The translations under genes were made by a program, and so were the position numbers. The notes under the pieces were generated by a model. It saw nothing but the letters and a program-made list of their open reading frames with translations, was not told the origin of the DNA and ran no database searches. This document shows positions 14,641 to 22,283 of a stretch of 29,298 bases of DNA, piece after piece. The stretch comes from a virus: positions 1 to 29,298 of the IMG/VR virus record IMGVR_UViG_3300047994_000606. One strand, written 5' to 3'. Position 1 is the first letter of the stretch. Each line of letters opens with the position of its first letter.

Positions 14641-14999
14641 CCCTGTCCGACCTCGTCCTGCATCTCCAGTCGCTCGATCTCGACAGCATCGCGCGCGCCA
14701 CCCTCGACGAACAGGCACAGCGCCTGTGCGACCTCGCGCAGGAGGCGCTCGACGTCCTGCCCGGTGGCCAGCACGACCATCCCTGGCGCCGCACCGGCAC
14801 GCTGCACGACAGTGTCTCCGCCCAGGCCGAGGGCGACGAGGCCTGCATCGGCAGCACGTCACCGATCGCCCTTTACCAGGAGCACGGCACCGCCGCGCTC
14901 CCACCCCGCCCCACCTTCGGCCCGCTCGCCGCCGCCGAGGGTGAGGCCGTCGCCCGGTCCATCGCCGACCGCCTCATGTCAGCCCTCAGGAGCCAATGA
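14637..14999 (+). CDS. HK97 gp10-like/virion morphogenesis-type tail protein
   Basis: The 120-residue protein has a helical N-terminal half and a C-terminal pattern WRRTGTLHDSVSAQ ... IALYQEHGTAALPPRPTFGPLAAAEGEAV, which follows the 'tG.L..S ... YA.fvE.GT...P.RPFl.PA' signature of HK97-gp10 and Mu gpG-like tail completion proteins. These proteins usually act at the neck and are encoded between the connectors and the tube; here the gene lies after the tail chaperone. ATG 14637 overlaps the stop of the frameshifted chaperone, and its own TGA overlaps the next start. Confidence 0.6.
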   Translation: MTLSDLVLHLQSLDLDSIARATLDEQAQRLCDLAQEALDVLPGGQHDHPWRRTGTLHDSVSAQAEGDEACIGSTSPIALYQEHGTAALPPRPTFGPLAAAEGEAVARSIADRLMSALRSQ

Positions 15000-16006
15000 T
15001 GGACGACGCCTATGTCATCGGCATTCGCCTGGCGCTGGACAACGGCGTCAGCGCCGGCGTCGCCGCCATCGGCCGGGAGCTTGCAGCGCTCGACACGCAG
15101 ATCGCCGGCACCGCCGCCAACCTGCAGCGCCTCTCCGAGATCGCTGCGTCAGCCACCGCCGCAGCCGCAGGCGATCTTGCCCGCCTGACGCGCGAGCCAA
15201 ACGGCAGGCCGCCGACACCGTCTGTCCACGCGGACCCGCCTCCCGCCAATATCGCCCCGCCACCACCACGCCCATCGCCCGAACGGGAGCCCACCGCCCG
15301 TGCACCCGCCCCCCAGGCTCCAGCACCGCAGCCACCGAGCATCGCACGTCGCACGGAGGCCGCCATCGCGGCCCCAAGCCAACCCGGCCCCGCCGCATCA
15401 TCCTCCGTCTTGCAGTCGCTGACATCAACGGCCGCACCCGAACGCCCACGCGCGCCAACCATCGCCTCAGGCGCTCCAGCCGAGCCGTCGCCTCCGGTCG
15501 CACCATCCGCGCCCGCCCCAGCGTCACCGCCCCCGCCCGCACTATCCGCGCCCACTGCGGCGTCACCGCCGCCAGTGATCCGTATCCTCCCGCCAACCGA
15601 CCAACCGACGGCGCCCCAGCTCCTGCCGCCTGTCACACCGCTGCCTGTATCGGCACCAGGCGAGCGGCCGACGCCGTTCTCACCCCATACCCGCGATCGG
15701 GCCGTTCAGCTTCCGGCCATGCCGGGCTCAGCCGCCCCACCATGTCCGCAGCGCACCAGCGCGGAGACGCTCGCCGACCGCAGGCCGCTGGCCACGGCGC
15801 CCGCCCAGACGCTTCCCTCCGTCGCCCCCCAGTCCCCCGGCTCTGCCAGCCCGCCCACGAGCGGCGACGTTTATCTCGACGGCACCCGCCTCGGCACCTG
15901 GATGACCAATCACCTCGCCCGTGAGGCGAGCCGCCCGCCCTCGGGCGCCACCGGCTTCGACCCCCGCATGAGCATCGCCTGGCCCGGCGCCCAGCAAGGA
16001 GGCTGA
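14999..16006 (+). CDS. Proline-rich protein in the tape-measure position (short tape measure candidate)
   Basis: A 335-residue protein. Two ATGs occur (14996 and 14999); the second is preferred because AGGAG lies 6 bases before it against 3 for the first. Residues 1-66 are helical and alanine-rich (VSAGVAAIGRELAALDTQIAGTAANLQRLSEIAAS). Residues about 67-293 contain roughly 65 prolines, more than a quarter of positions, mixed with Ala, Ser and Thr. The C-terminal 43 residues regain complexity: GDVYLDGTRLGTWMTNHLA, then SGATGFDPRMSIAWPG. The slot between chaperone and baseplate U/X/D genes is normally filled by the tape measure, usually 600-1000 residues and helical. No other candidate exists. 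If it is the tape measure, it is very short and chemically unusual. Alternatively it is a minor tail or baseplate-plug protein. Confidence 0.55.
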   Translation: MDDAYVIGIRLALDNGVSAGVAAIGRELAALDTQIAGTAANLQRLSEIAASATAAAAGDLARLTREPNGRPPTPSVHADPPPANIAPPPPRPSPEREPTARAPAPQAPAPQPPSIARRTEAAIAAPSQPGPAASSSVLQSLTSTAAPERPRAPTIASGAPAEPSPPVAPSAPAPASPPPPALSAPTAASPPPVIRILPPTDQPTAPQLLPPVTPLPVSAPGERPTPFSPHTRDRAVQLPAMPGSAAPPCPQRTSAETLADRRPLATAPAQTLPSVAPQSPGSASPPTSGDVYLDGTRLGTWMTNHLAREASRPPSGATGFDPRMSIAWPGAQQGG

Positions 16007-16009
16007 CCC

Positions 16010-16708
16010 TTGTCCTATTCCTACCTTCTGCTTGGCCCCATTCTGTTCCAGGACTTCGAGCTGCCCCCCTCCGTCAGCTGGGGCGGTGCCCAGTCGCTCA
16101 CCGTCCACAAGCTCCCCGGCGGCACCCGCATCATCGACTCCATGGGCCGCGACGATTCCGAAATCACCTGGGCCGGTGTCTTCTCCGGCGGCGACGCCGG
16201 ACTGCGCGCCCGCGCGGTCGACCTCATGCGCGCCGACGGCGGTCTCTGGCCGCTCACCTGGGAAACCTTCTTCTACAGGGTGGTCGTGTCCCGCTTCGAA
16301 GCCGACTACCGCCGTCCCAACTGGATCCCCTACCGCATCACCTGCACCGTGCTGCGTGACGAGGCGGAAGCCGACGTCGAGGCCGCCCTGTCCATCGGCG
16401 CCTCCGTTCTGGCGGACCTGACCGCCGCCGACGATCTGGGCACCGGCGTCGATCTGACCTCCGCCACCGGGGCAAGCGCCGCCACCGGCGCCACTACACT
16501 CGGCACCTCCGCCTACGCCCAGGCCCAGTCCCAGCTCGCCGCCGCGACCGCTGCGACCTCCACCCAGCTCGCCACCACCGGCACGCAGCTGACAGCCGCC
16601 ACCGATCTCGGCCAGGCCACCACCCTCGCCGGCCAGGCCGCTCTGCTCGCCACGGCCCAGGGCTACCTGGGCCGCGCCGCCATCAACCTCGCCAACGCCA
16701 GCAGCTGA
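16010..16708 (+). CDS. P2 gpU-like tail/baseplate protein
   Basis: The 232-residue protein begins at TTG 16010, 3 bases after the preceding stop, with GGAGG in the end of the previous gene as its ribosome binding site. Residues 1-118 resemble the P2 gpU family: LGPILFQDFELPPSVSWGGAQSLTVHKLPGG, DSEITWAGVFSGGDAGLRARAVDLMRADGGLWPLTW, then a strand pair and PYRITCTVLRDE. The remaining 115 residues are an Ala/Thr-rich, helical, low-complexity tail (ATAATSTQLATTGTQLTAATDLGQ) not found in P2 gpU. The order U-X-D that follows supports the call. The extended tail may contact the tape measure or hub. Confidence 0.7.
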   Translation: MSYSYLLLGPILFQDFELPPSVSWGGAQSLTVHKLPGGTRIIDSMGRDDSEITWAGVFSGGDAGLRARAVDLMRADGGLWPLTWETFFYRVVVSRFEADYRRPNWIPYRITCTVLRDEAEADVEAALSIGASVLADLTAADDLGTGVDLTSATGASAATGATTLGTSAYAQAQSQLAAATAATSTQLATTGTQLTAATDLGQATTLAGQAALLATAQGYLGRAAINLANASS

Positions 16709-16719
16709 GGAACGGCACG

Positions 16720-16905
16720 ATGCAAAGCACCACCACCGTCGGCGGCACCCTGTTCCACGTCGCGGCAAGCCAGCTGAACGACGCCACGCAATGGATCCGC
16801 ATCGCCCAGCTCAACAACCTCTCCGACCCGATGCTGACCGGTCTCGTCGCCCTCAAACTGCCGGACCCCGACCCCAATGCAGGAGGTGGTATTGCCAGCC
16901 AATAG
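16720..16905 (+). CDS. P2 gpX-like LysM-type tail protein
   Basis: The 61-residue protein (TVGGTLFHVAASQLNDATQWIRIAQLNNLSDPMLTGLVALKLPDP) has the size and LysM-like pattern of tail protein X, which links the tube to the baseplate hub. GAGGAA precedes ATG 16720. It sits directly between the gpU-like and gpD-like genes, as in P2. Its end overlaps the beginning of the gpD-like gene. Confidence 0.75.
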   Translation: MQSTTTVGGTLFHVAASQLNDATQWIRIAQLNNLSDPMLTGLVALKLPDPDPNAGGGIASQ

Positions 16906-18019
16906 CACCAGCCTTCGCACCCCACGCCTGCTGGTGATGGCCAACGGCACCGCCATGCCCGCACCGCTCAGCGCCGACATCTTCAGCAACAACCACAGCG
17001 CCGCCGACCGCTTCCGCGTGACCGCCCACCTGACGGCCACCGACCTCGCCACCTGGTCCGCCACGGCAGACGCTCTGCTCGACATCCAGGTCTCGCTCGA
17101 CGGCCAGAGCTGGACCAGCCTCATCCAGGGAGAGGTCGACCAGCTTCAGATCGACCCCCGCACCATGCGCCTCACCCTCGAAGGCCGCGACCTCACCGCC
17201 CGTCTGATCGAGACCCGCACCCAGGAAACCTTCGCCAACCAGACCAGCAGTCAAATTGCCCAGACCCTGGCCACCCGCCACAGCCTCACCGCCGACGTCG
17301 CCGCGACCACGACCCCCGTGGGCGTCTACTGGCAACTCGAACACGACCACATCACGCTGGACAGCTTCAGCCGTTCCATCTCGGAATGGGACCTGCTCGT
17401 CACCCTCGCCGGACACGAAGGCTTCGACGTCTGGGTCTCCGGCACCACCCTGCATTTTCGCCCGCCGCCGACAACCCTCGATGCCACTGCCGTCCTGCAG
17501 CTCGTCGCATCGGTCGACAGCCCGGCCAATCTGATCTCTCTCCAGCTCGACCGGGCGTTGACCCTCACCCGCGACATCGAGGTCGTCGTGAAAAGCTGGA
17601 ACAGCCGCCAGGCGCAGTCCTTCACCCAGACCGCCCGCGCCACCCGAAGCGCCGGCACGGGTAGACCGTCCAACGGCAAGCCGCAGCGCTATGTCTACGT
17701 CGTCCCCAACCTCACGCCGGACGCCGCCCTCAAGCTCGCCCAGACCCGCCTCACCGAACTCACCCGCCACGAACGCGTCATCCACGCCGAAATGCCTGGC
17801 GAACTGACCCTCACCCCCCGCCAGCAGATCCTGCTGCAGGGCACCGGCACCGATTTCGACCAGCCCTACTGGATCGATGAAATCACCCGTCGCATCAGCT
17901 TCAGCAACGGCTTCACCCAGTCGCTGCGCGCCCGCAACGCCAGCACCTCCAGCCAGGCCACATCCCCAACCGCCCCCATCGGCACCGGCAGCGGAGGTGC
18001 CCCATGGAACGGTTTCTGA
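16892..18019 (+). CDS. P2 gpD-like baseplate hub protein (late control D family)
   Basis: A 375-residue hub protein of the gp27/gpD type that joins the tube to the central spike. The sequence includes the barrel-domain segments FRVTAHLTATDLATWSATADALLDIQVSLDG and GEVDQLQIDPRTMRLTLEGRDLTARLIETRTQE, then SEWDLLVTLAGHEGFDVWVSGTTLHF and the C-terminal MPGELTLTPRQQILLQGTGTDFDQPYWIDEITRRIS, all typical of this family. I choose TTG 16892 because AGGAGG lies 5 bases before it; an in-frame ATG at 16877 lies before that site and has no ribosome binding site of its own. The gene overlaps gpX by 14 bases and the spike gene by 16 bases. Confidence 0.82.
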   Translation: MPANSTSLRTPRLLVMANGTAMPAPLSADIFSNNHSAADRFRVTAHLTATDLATWSATADALLDIQVSLDGQSWTSLIQGEVDQLQIDPRTMRLTLEGRDLTARLIETRTQETFANQTSSQIAQTLATRHSLTADVAATTTPVGVYWQLEHDHITLDSFSRSISEWDLLVTLAGHEGFDVWVSGTTLHFRPPPTTLDATAVLQLVASVDSPANLISLQLDRALTLTRDIEVVVKSWNSRQAQSFTQTARATRSAGTGRPSNGKPQRYVYVVPNLTPDAALKLAQTRLTELTRHERVIHAEMPGELTLTPRQQILLQGTGTDFDQPYWIDEITRRISFSNGFTQSLRARNASTSSQATSPTAPIGTGSGGAPWNGF

Positions 18020-18555
18020 ACGCCCTGAAGGCCCAGTCCGGCGCGCAGGATCGCGCCACCGGGCAGCCGCGCTTTGCCACCGTCAGCAGCGTCGACCCCT
18101 CCCGCCCAGCGGCACGCGTCCTGCTGCAGCCCGAAGGAGTGCTCTCCGGCTGGCTTCCCATTCTGAGTGCATGGGTCGGCGCCGGCTGGGGCCTGTCCTG
18201 CCCGCCTTCCCCTGGCGACCAGGTCCTGGTGCTGCCCCAGGAAGGCCAGTCCGAACACGGTGTCATCATCGGCCGCGCCTGGTCCGACAGCGCCAGAACC
18301 CCTGCCGCCCCCACCGGCGAGCTCTGGCTCGTCCACCAGTCCGGCGCCTTCCTGAAACTGACCAATGACGGAATGATCCACCTGCAAGGCAACACCACGC
18401 TGGCCGGCAATCTCACCGTCACCGGAACCATCTCCGCCACCGGAGACGTCAGCGACGGCGTCGGCGCCCTGTCCCGCCTGCGCGGTCACTACGACAGCCA
18501 CACCCACACCGACTCCCGCGGCGGCACCACCTCCACCACCAGCCAGCCCGATTAG
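18004..18555 (+). CDS. Baseplate assembly protein V (central spike)
   Basis: The 183-residue spike protein has an N-terminal OB-fold region (residues about 20-95: FATVSSVDPSRPAARVLLQPEG ... PGDQVLVLPQEGQSEHGVIIGRAW), a short beta-helix stalk made of alternating Thr/Gly strands (LQGNTTLAGNLTVTGTISATGDVS, about 127-150), and a C-terminal tip with His-Thr-His at 166-168 (HYDSHTHTD). In P2 gpV and phi92 gp138 an HxH motif at the tip binds an iron ion that sharpens the membrane-piercing point. A GGAGGT site inside the end of the gpD-like gene drives translation. It is followed by the W, J and I genes. Confidence 0.88.
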   Translation: MERFLNALKAQSGAQDRATGQPRFATVSSVDPSRPAARVLLQPEGVLSGWLPILSAWVGAGWGLSCPPSPGDQVLVLPQEGQSEHGVIIGRAWSDSARTPAAPTGELWLVHQSGAFLKLTNDGMIHLQGNTTLAGNLTVTGTISATGDVSDGVGALSRLRGHYDSHTHTDSRGGTTSTTSQPD

Positions 18556-18563
18556 GAGCTTCG

Positions 18564-18935
18564 ATGGCCGACCTCTTCCACAGCTTCGGCTCAGATCTGG
18601 TGACATCCCCCACCGGCGACCTCGCCGCCGCCGCGGGCCCCACGCTCGGCCAACAGCGCGTCCTCAAGCGCCTGCTCACCAACCCCGGCGACTACATCTG
18701 GCAGCTCGACTACGGCGCCGGTCTCGCCCAGTTCGTGGGACAGCCCGCCGCGGTCGATCAGATCCGCGCCACCATCCGCGGTCAGATCTTCAAGGAAGCA
18801 GCAGTCGCCCGGACGCCCGAACCGACGATCGACGTCAGCTTCGACCAGACCGGCACCGTCTATGTCCATGTCCGCTACGCCGACGCCGGCACCGGCCAGA
18901 CCCAGCTCCTCTCCTTCTCGGCGGGAACCTCGTAG
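18564..18935 (+). CDS. Baseplate wedge protein W (gp25-like)
   Basis: The 123-residue protein carries the gp25/gpW signature: SDLVTSPTGDLAAAAGPTLGQQRVLKRLLTNPGDYIWQLDYGAGLAQFVGQ, then an IRATIRGQIFKE helix and a final beta-sheet (IDVSFDQTGTVYVHVRYADAG). gp25-like proteins nucleate sheath assembly at the baseplate; the conserved EPR-type motif is represented only loosely (RTPEPTIDV). AGGAG precedes ATG 18564. The J gene starts at the very next base after the stop. Confidence 0.85.
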   Translation: MADLFHSFGSDLVTSPTGDLAAAAGPTLGQQRVLKRLLTNPGDYIWQLDYGAGLAQFVGQPAAVDQIRATIRGQIFKEAAVARTPEPTIDVSFDQTGTVYVHVRYADAGTGQTQLLSFSAGTS

Positions 18936-20060
18936 ATGCAGCTCCAGCTCCAGAATTTCTCCACCCTCGTCAGCAACGCGGCCGCAGCCGTTCAAGGCTC
19001 CGCGCGCCAGCTGCTGGACCTGACCGTCGGAAGCACCCTGCGCGCCATCCTGGAGGCCAACGCCGCCATCGGCCTGTGGATGCAGTGGCTGATCCTGCAG
19101 GTGCTCGCCACCACAAGGGCTGCCACGAGCACCGGCACCGATCTCGACACCTGGACGGCCGATTTCTCCCTTGCACGGCTGCCGGCGTCTCCGGCCACCG
19201 GCCAGGCCACCTTCAGCCGTTTCACTCCCGCCACAGCGGCGCTGATCCAGGCCGGCGTCTCCGTTCGAACGTCTGACGGCAGCCAGACCTTCACGGTCGG
19301 CACCGACACCACCAACCCCGCCTGGAACGCCACCTCGGCCGGCTACACGCTCGGTTCCGGTGTCGCCAGCATCATCCTGCCGATCACCGCAACGACTCCA
19401 GGAGCGGCTGGCAACGTCCAGGCCGGCGCCATCACCTTGCTCGCCACCGCCATCCCCGGGATCGACATGGTCACCAACGCGGCCCCGCTCGCGGGTGGTC
19501 TGGATGCCGAAGGCGATACCGCGCTGCGCACCCGCTTCTCGAGCTATCTCGACAGCCGTGCCCGTGCCACCCCGCTCGCGATCGGCGCGGCCATCCTGTC
19601 GGTTCGACAGGGCCTGAACTACACGCTGCAGGAAAACCTGACGCCCACCGGCACCACAAGCATGGGATGCTTCGTCGTCACCGTCGATGACGGCTCCGGA
19701 GCTCCCTCGGCTGCGCTGCTCGCCAGCGTCGCCGCGGCGGTTGAGGCCATGCGCCCGATCGGCAGCCTCTACACGATCCAACCGCCCACGGTGGTGATCG
19801 CCAACGTCTCGATGGCGATCACCACGGCACCGACTGCCATGCACACCACCATCGCTGCCAACGTCGCCCGGAGCCTGACCACGGCGCTCAACACGCTCAC
19901 CCTCGGGGCCCCGCTCCCCTACACCCGCCTCGCCCAACTCGCCTACGCGGCCGATCCCAACGTCACCAACGTCACCGCCCTCACGCTGAATGGCGGCACG
20001 CTGGATCTCACCCCCAACGCCGCCAGCCTCATCAAGGCCGGCACCATTCAGGTGAACTGA
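18936..20060 (+). CDS. Baseplate J-like protein (gp47 family)
   Basis: The 374-residue wedge protein shows the Baseplate_J pattern: an N-terminal helical part (LLDLTVGSTLRAILEANAAIGLWMQWLILQVLATTRAATSTGTDLDTWTADFSLAR), then a beta-rich region with FTVGTDTTNPAWNA and IILPITATTPGAAGNVQAGAITLLA, followed by GGLDAEGDTALRTRFSSYLDSRARATPLAIGAAI, the family's most recognisable block (about residues 185-220). The C-terminal domain resembles other J proteins (VSMAITTAPTAMHTTIAANVARSLTTALNTL). It forms the arm of the wedge with I. The length is normal. Confidence 0.9.
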   Translation: MQLQLQNFSTLVSNAAAAVQGSARQLLDLTVGSTLRAILEANAAIGLWMQWLILQVLATTRAATSTGTDLDTWTADFSLARLPASPATGQATFSRFTPATAALIQAGVSVRTSDGSQTFTVGTDTTNPAWNATSAGYTLGSGVASIILPITATTPGAAGNVQAGAITLLATAIPGIDMVTNAAPLAGGLDAEGDTALRTRFSSYLDSRARATPLAIGAAILSVRQGLNYTLQENLTPTGTTSMGCFVVTVDDGSGAPSAALLASVAAAVEAMRPIGSLYTIQPPTVVIANVSMAITTAPTAMHTTIAANVARSLTTALNTLTLGAPLPYTRLAQLAYAADPNVTNVTALTLNGGTLDLTPNAASLIKAGTIQVN

Positions 20061-20061
20061 C

Positions 20062-20715
20062 ATGACCGGTGATCCCTCGGACATGCTGGCCCGCCTCAAG
20101 GCCACACTCCCGCGCAGCTGGTTCGCCGACACCACACCCATTCTCGATGGGGTACTTGCGGGTCTTGCCAATGCCTGGTCCTGGCTCCACGCAGCGCTGA
20201 CCTACACCGTGGCCCAGACGCGCATCGCCACCGCGACCGACAGCTTCCTCGATCAGATCGCCGCCGATTTCTTCGGCACGCGCCTGCTCCGCCTGCCCGC
20301 CGAGCCCGACGGGGCCTACCGCACCCGTATCAGCCGAGAACTCCTGCGCGAGCGCGGCACCCGCCACGCCGTCATCCAGGTGCTGCAGGACCTCACCGGC
20401 CGCACGCCGATCGTCTTCGAGCCCAGCCGCCCAGCCGACACCGGCGCCTGGGGCGGCCCGCTCGGCTACGGCATGGCCGGCGGCTGGGGCAGCCTGATGC
20501 TGCCCTATCAGTGCTTCGTCACCGCCTACCGCGCGCAGGGCGGCGGCATCGCCAACGTTGCCGGCTACGACGGCCCCGCCGGCTACGGTGCCGGCGCCAT
20601 CCAGTACGCCAGTCTCTCGATGCTGACCGGCACCGTCACCGACCAGCAGATCAACGCGGCCATCGCCCGCGTCATGCCGGTCTCGACCATCGCCTGGACC
20701 AGCATCTCCAACTGA
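20062..20715 (+). CDS. Baseplate/tail protein I-like (gp48-type) wedge protein
   Basis: The 217-residue protein follows J, as I does in P2. It starts MTGDPSDMLARLKATLPRSWFADTTPILDGVLAGLANAWSWLHAALTY, typical of Mu gp48/P2 gpI-related proteins, and includes DSFLDQIAADFFGTRLLRLP and DGAYRTRISRELLRERGTRHAVIQVLQDLTGR (residues about 85-115). The C-terminal half is Gly/Tyr-rich (GGPLGYGMAGGWGSLMLPYQCFV) and probably forms the platform for receptor-binding proteins. Confidence 0.75.
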   Translation: MTGDPSDMLARLKATLPRSWFADTTPILDGVLAGLANAWSWLHAALTYTVAQTRIATATDSFLDQIAADFFGTRLLRLPAEPDGAYRTRISRELLRERGTRHAVIQVLQDLTGRTPIVFEPSRPADTGAWGGPLGYGMAGGWGSLMLPYQCFVTAYRAQGGGIANVAGYDGPAGYGAGAIQYASLSMLTGTVTDQQINAAIARVMPVSTIAWTSISN

Positions 20716-20737
20716 AACCCCTGTCCGAGGCCAGAAC

Positions 20738-21997
20738 ATGGACCGCAGCATCGTCTACCCCGGCAGCATCCCGCTCGATACGGATCTGTTGTCGACCAAC
20801 CGCAACGCCATGGTGGCCCTCGGCGCCCTCCTGTCCGCCACGCTTGGCACTTCGCCGCAGATCGACGGCCTCGCGGTCACTCCCACGGTCCCCGCCAGCC
20901 TCTCGGTCGTCGTCGGCCCGGGCAGCATAACCCAGCTCACCACCGTCGATCAGAACGCCTATGGCTCGCTCGCGGCGGACACCACGGACGCCCTGGTGAA
21001 GATGGGCGTGAATCTGACCAGTACGAATTTCGCCCTGACCGCGCCCACCACCACCGGCCAGGCTATCAACTACCTCATCGAGGCCAGTTTCCAGGAAGCC
21101 GACGTTACCCCGGTCGTGTTGCCGTACTACAACGCCGCGAACCCAGCACTTCCCTATCTCGGCCCCGCCAACAGCGGCGTCGCCCAGGCCACGCAGCGCA
21201 CCCAGCGCGTGCAGCTCCAGCTCAAGGCTGGCGCTCCGGCCGTCGTCGGCAGCCAGACGACGCCCTCCGTTGACACGGGCTGGTCCGGCCTCGCCGTGAT
21301 CACCGTCGCCTACGGCCAGACCCAGATCACCGCCACCAGCATCACCAGCTGGCCCCAGGCACCGATCATCCCCTATCGTCTGGCTGCCCTGCGCCCGGGC
21401 TTCGCGCAGATCCAGCCCTTCACCGCGTCCGGCACCTTCGTCGTGCCCCAAGGCGTGACACGGCTTCGCGTCACCGTCATCGGCGGCGGCGGCGCCGGCG
21501 GCACCCACGCGACCATTCCCAGCGGTGGCGGCGGTGCCGGTGGCCAGGCGATCTCCATCCTCACCGGTATGACACCGGGCACCTCCATCCCCGTGACCGT
21601 GGGGTCCGGTGGCGTCGCACCGACTGGCGGCGCGACCGGCGCCGGCGGCGTCGGCGGCACATCGAGCTTCGGTGTCTATCTCTCCGCCACTGGCGGCCAG
21701 GGCGGTGGCGGTGGCTCGGTCTCCACGACCGCTGCCGGCGGCGGCGGAGGCTCCGGGGTCGGCGGGGTGATCAACTATGCCGGCTCCATGGGCACGGACA
21801 GCATCATCCCCGCGGCCCGCGGCGGCGATGGCGGCGGTCCCGGCGGCGGTCGCGGCACCACCGGTTTCGTCGCGGGCATCGCCGCCCCTGGCTACGGCGG
21901 CGGCGGCGGCGGCGGCGGCTCCAGCAGCGTCAGCGGCACCGGCACCGGCGCCGCTGGCGGCAATGGCGGCGCGGGCCTCGTGATCGTGGAGTACTGA
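20738..21997 (+). CDS. Tail fibre protein with glycine-rich C-terminal domain
   Basis: The 419-residue protein has an N-terminal attachment region (DRSIVYPGSIPLDTDLLSTNRNAMVALGALLSATLG), a mixed beta middle, and from about residue 228 the transition FTASGTFVVPQGVTRLRVTVIGGGGAGG that introduces glycine-rich phage fibre domains. The last 190 residues have runs of up to eight glycines mixed with Ser, Ala and Thr, ending in GGAGLVIVEY. Such regions can fold as polyglycine-II helix bundles, known from T-even-like gp38 adhesins and Salmonella phage S16, where loops between helices bind receptors. Location after the I gene fits a fibre. Receptor unknown. Confidence 0.75.
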   Translation: MDRSIVYPGSIPLDTDLLSTNRNAMVALGALLSATLGTSPQIDGLAVTPTVPASLSVVVGPGSITQLTTVDQNAYGSLAADTTDALVKMGVNLTSTNFALTAPTTTGQAINYLIEASFQEADVTPVVLPYYNAANPALPYLGPANSGVAQATQRTQRVQLQLKAGAPAVVGSQTTPSVDTGWSGLAVITVAYGQTQITATSITSWPQAPIIPYRLAALRPGFAQIQPFTASGTFVVPQGVTRLRVTVIGGGGAGGTHATIPSGGGGAGGQAISILTGMTPGTSIPVTVGSGGVAPTGGATGAGGVGGTSSFGVYLSATGGQGGGGGSVSTTAAGGGGGSGVGGVINYAGSMGTDSIIPAARGGDGGGPGGGRGTTGFVAGIAAPGYGGGGGGGGSSSVSGTGTGAAGGNGGAGLVIVEY

Positions 21998-22000
21998 GCC

Positions 22001-22270
22001 ATGAAAACCTACGCCCGCCTGGTCAACGGCATCGTCGCCGAACTGCTCACCACGGCCGCCAACCCGGCCCAGCTGTTCTATCCGACCCTGCAATGGATCG
22101 ACGTCACCAGCCAGTCCGGTATCCAGGTCGGCTACATCCAGAGCGGCGCCGGCTTCACCGCTCCGCCGGCACCGACGCCGGTCGTCATCCAGACCCCCTC
22201 GCTGGCCCAGCTGCAGTCGGAACTCTCGGCCCTCTCCGCCCAGATCGCCGCCCTCGCGCCCTCCACCTGA
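22001..22270 (+). CDS. Small fibre-associated protein, hypothetical
   Basis: The 89-residue protein starts MKTYARLVNGIVAELLTTAANPAQLFYPTLQWIDVTS. This opening (variable start, 'VNGIVAE', 'fhPdl.Wvdvts') resembles the N-terminal part of small tail fibre assembly/chaperone proteins. A Pro-rich hinge leads to a C-terminal helix SLAQLQSELSALSAQIAALAPS that could form a coiled coil. It lies 3 bases after the fibre gene, so a role as chaperone or trimerisation factor for the glycine-rich fibre is likely, but not demonstrated. Confidence 0.6.
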   Translation: MKTYARLVNGIVAELLTTAANPAQLFYPTLQWIDVTSQSGIQVGYIQSGAGFTAPPAPTPVVIQTPSLAQLQSELSALSAQIAALAPST

Positions 22271-22283
22271 AACGGAGCCGCCC

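Noticed and set aside
14764-15924. 386-codon alternate plus-strand frame across the proline-rich protein
   Set aside because: Arg/Pro/Ala-rich out-of-frame translation without a ribosome site; the chosen frame has coupled starts and meaningful N- and C-termini.
18591-20171. 526-codon minus-strand open frame opposite the W and J genes
   Set aside because: The plus strand encodes clear baseplate proteins; the antisense translation is Gly/Arg/Asp-rich shadow sequence.
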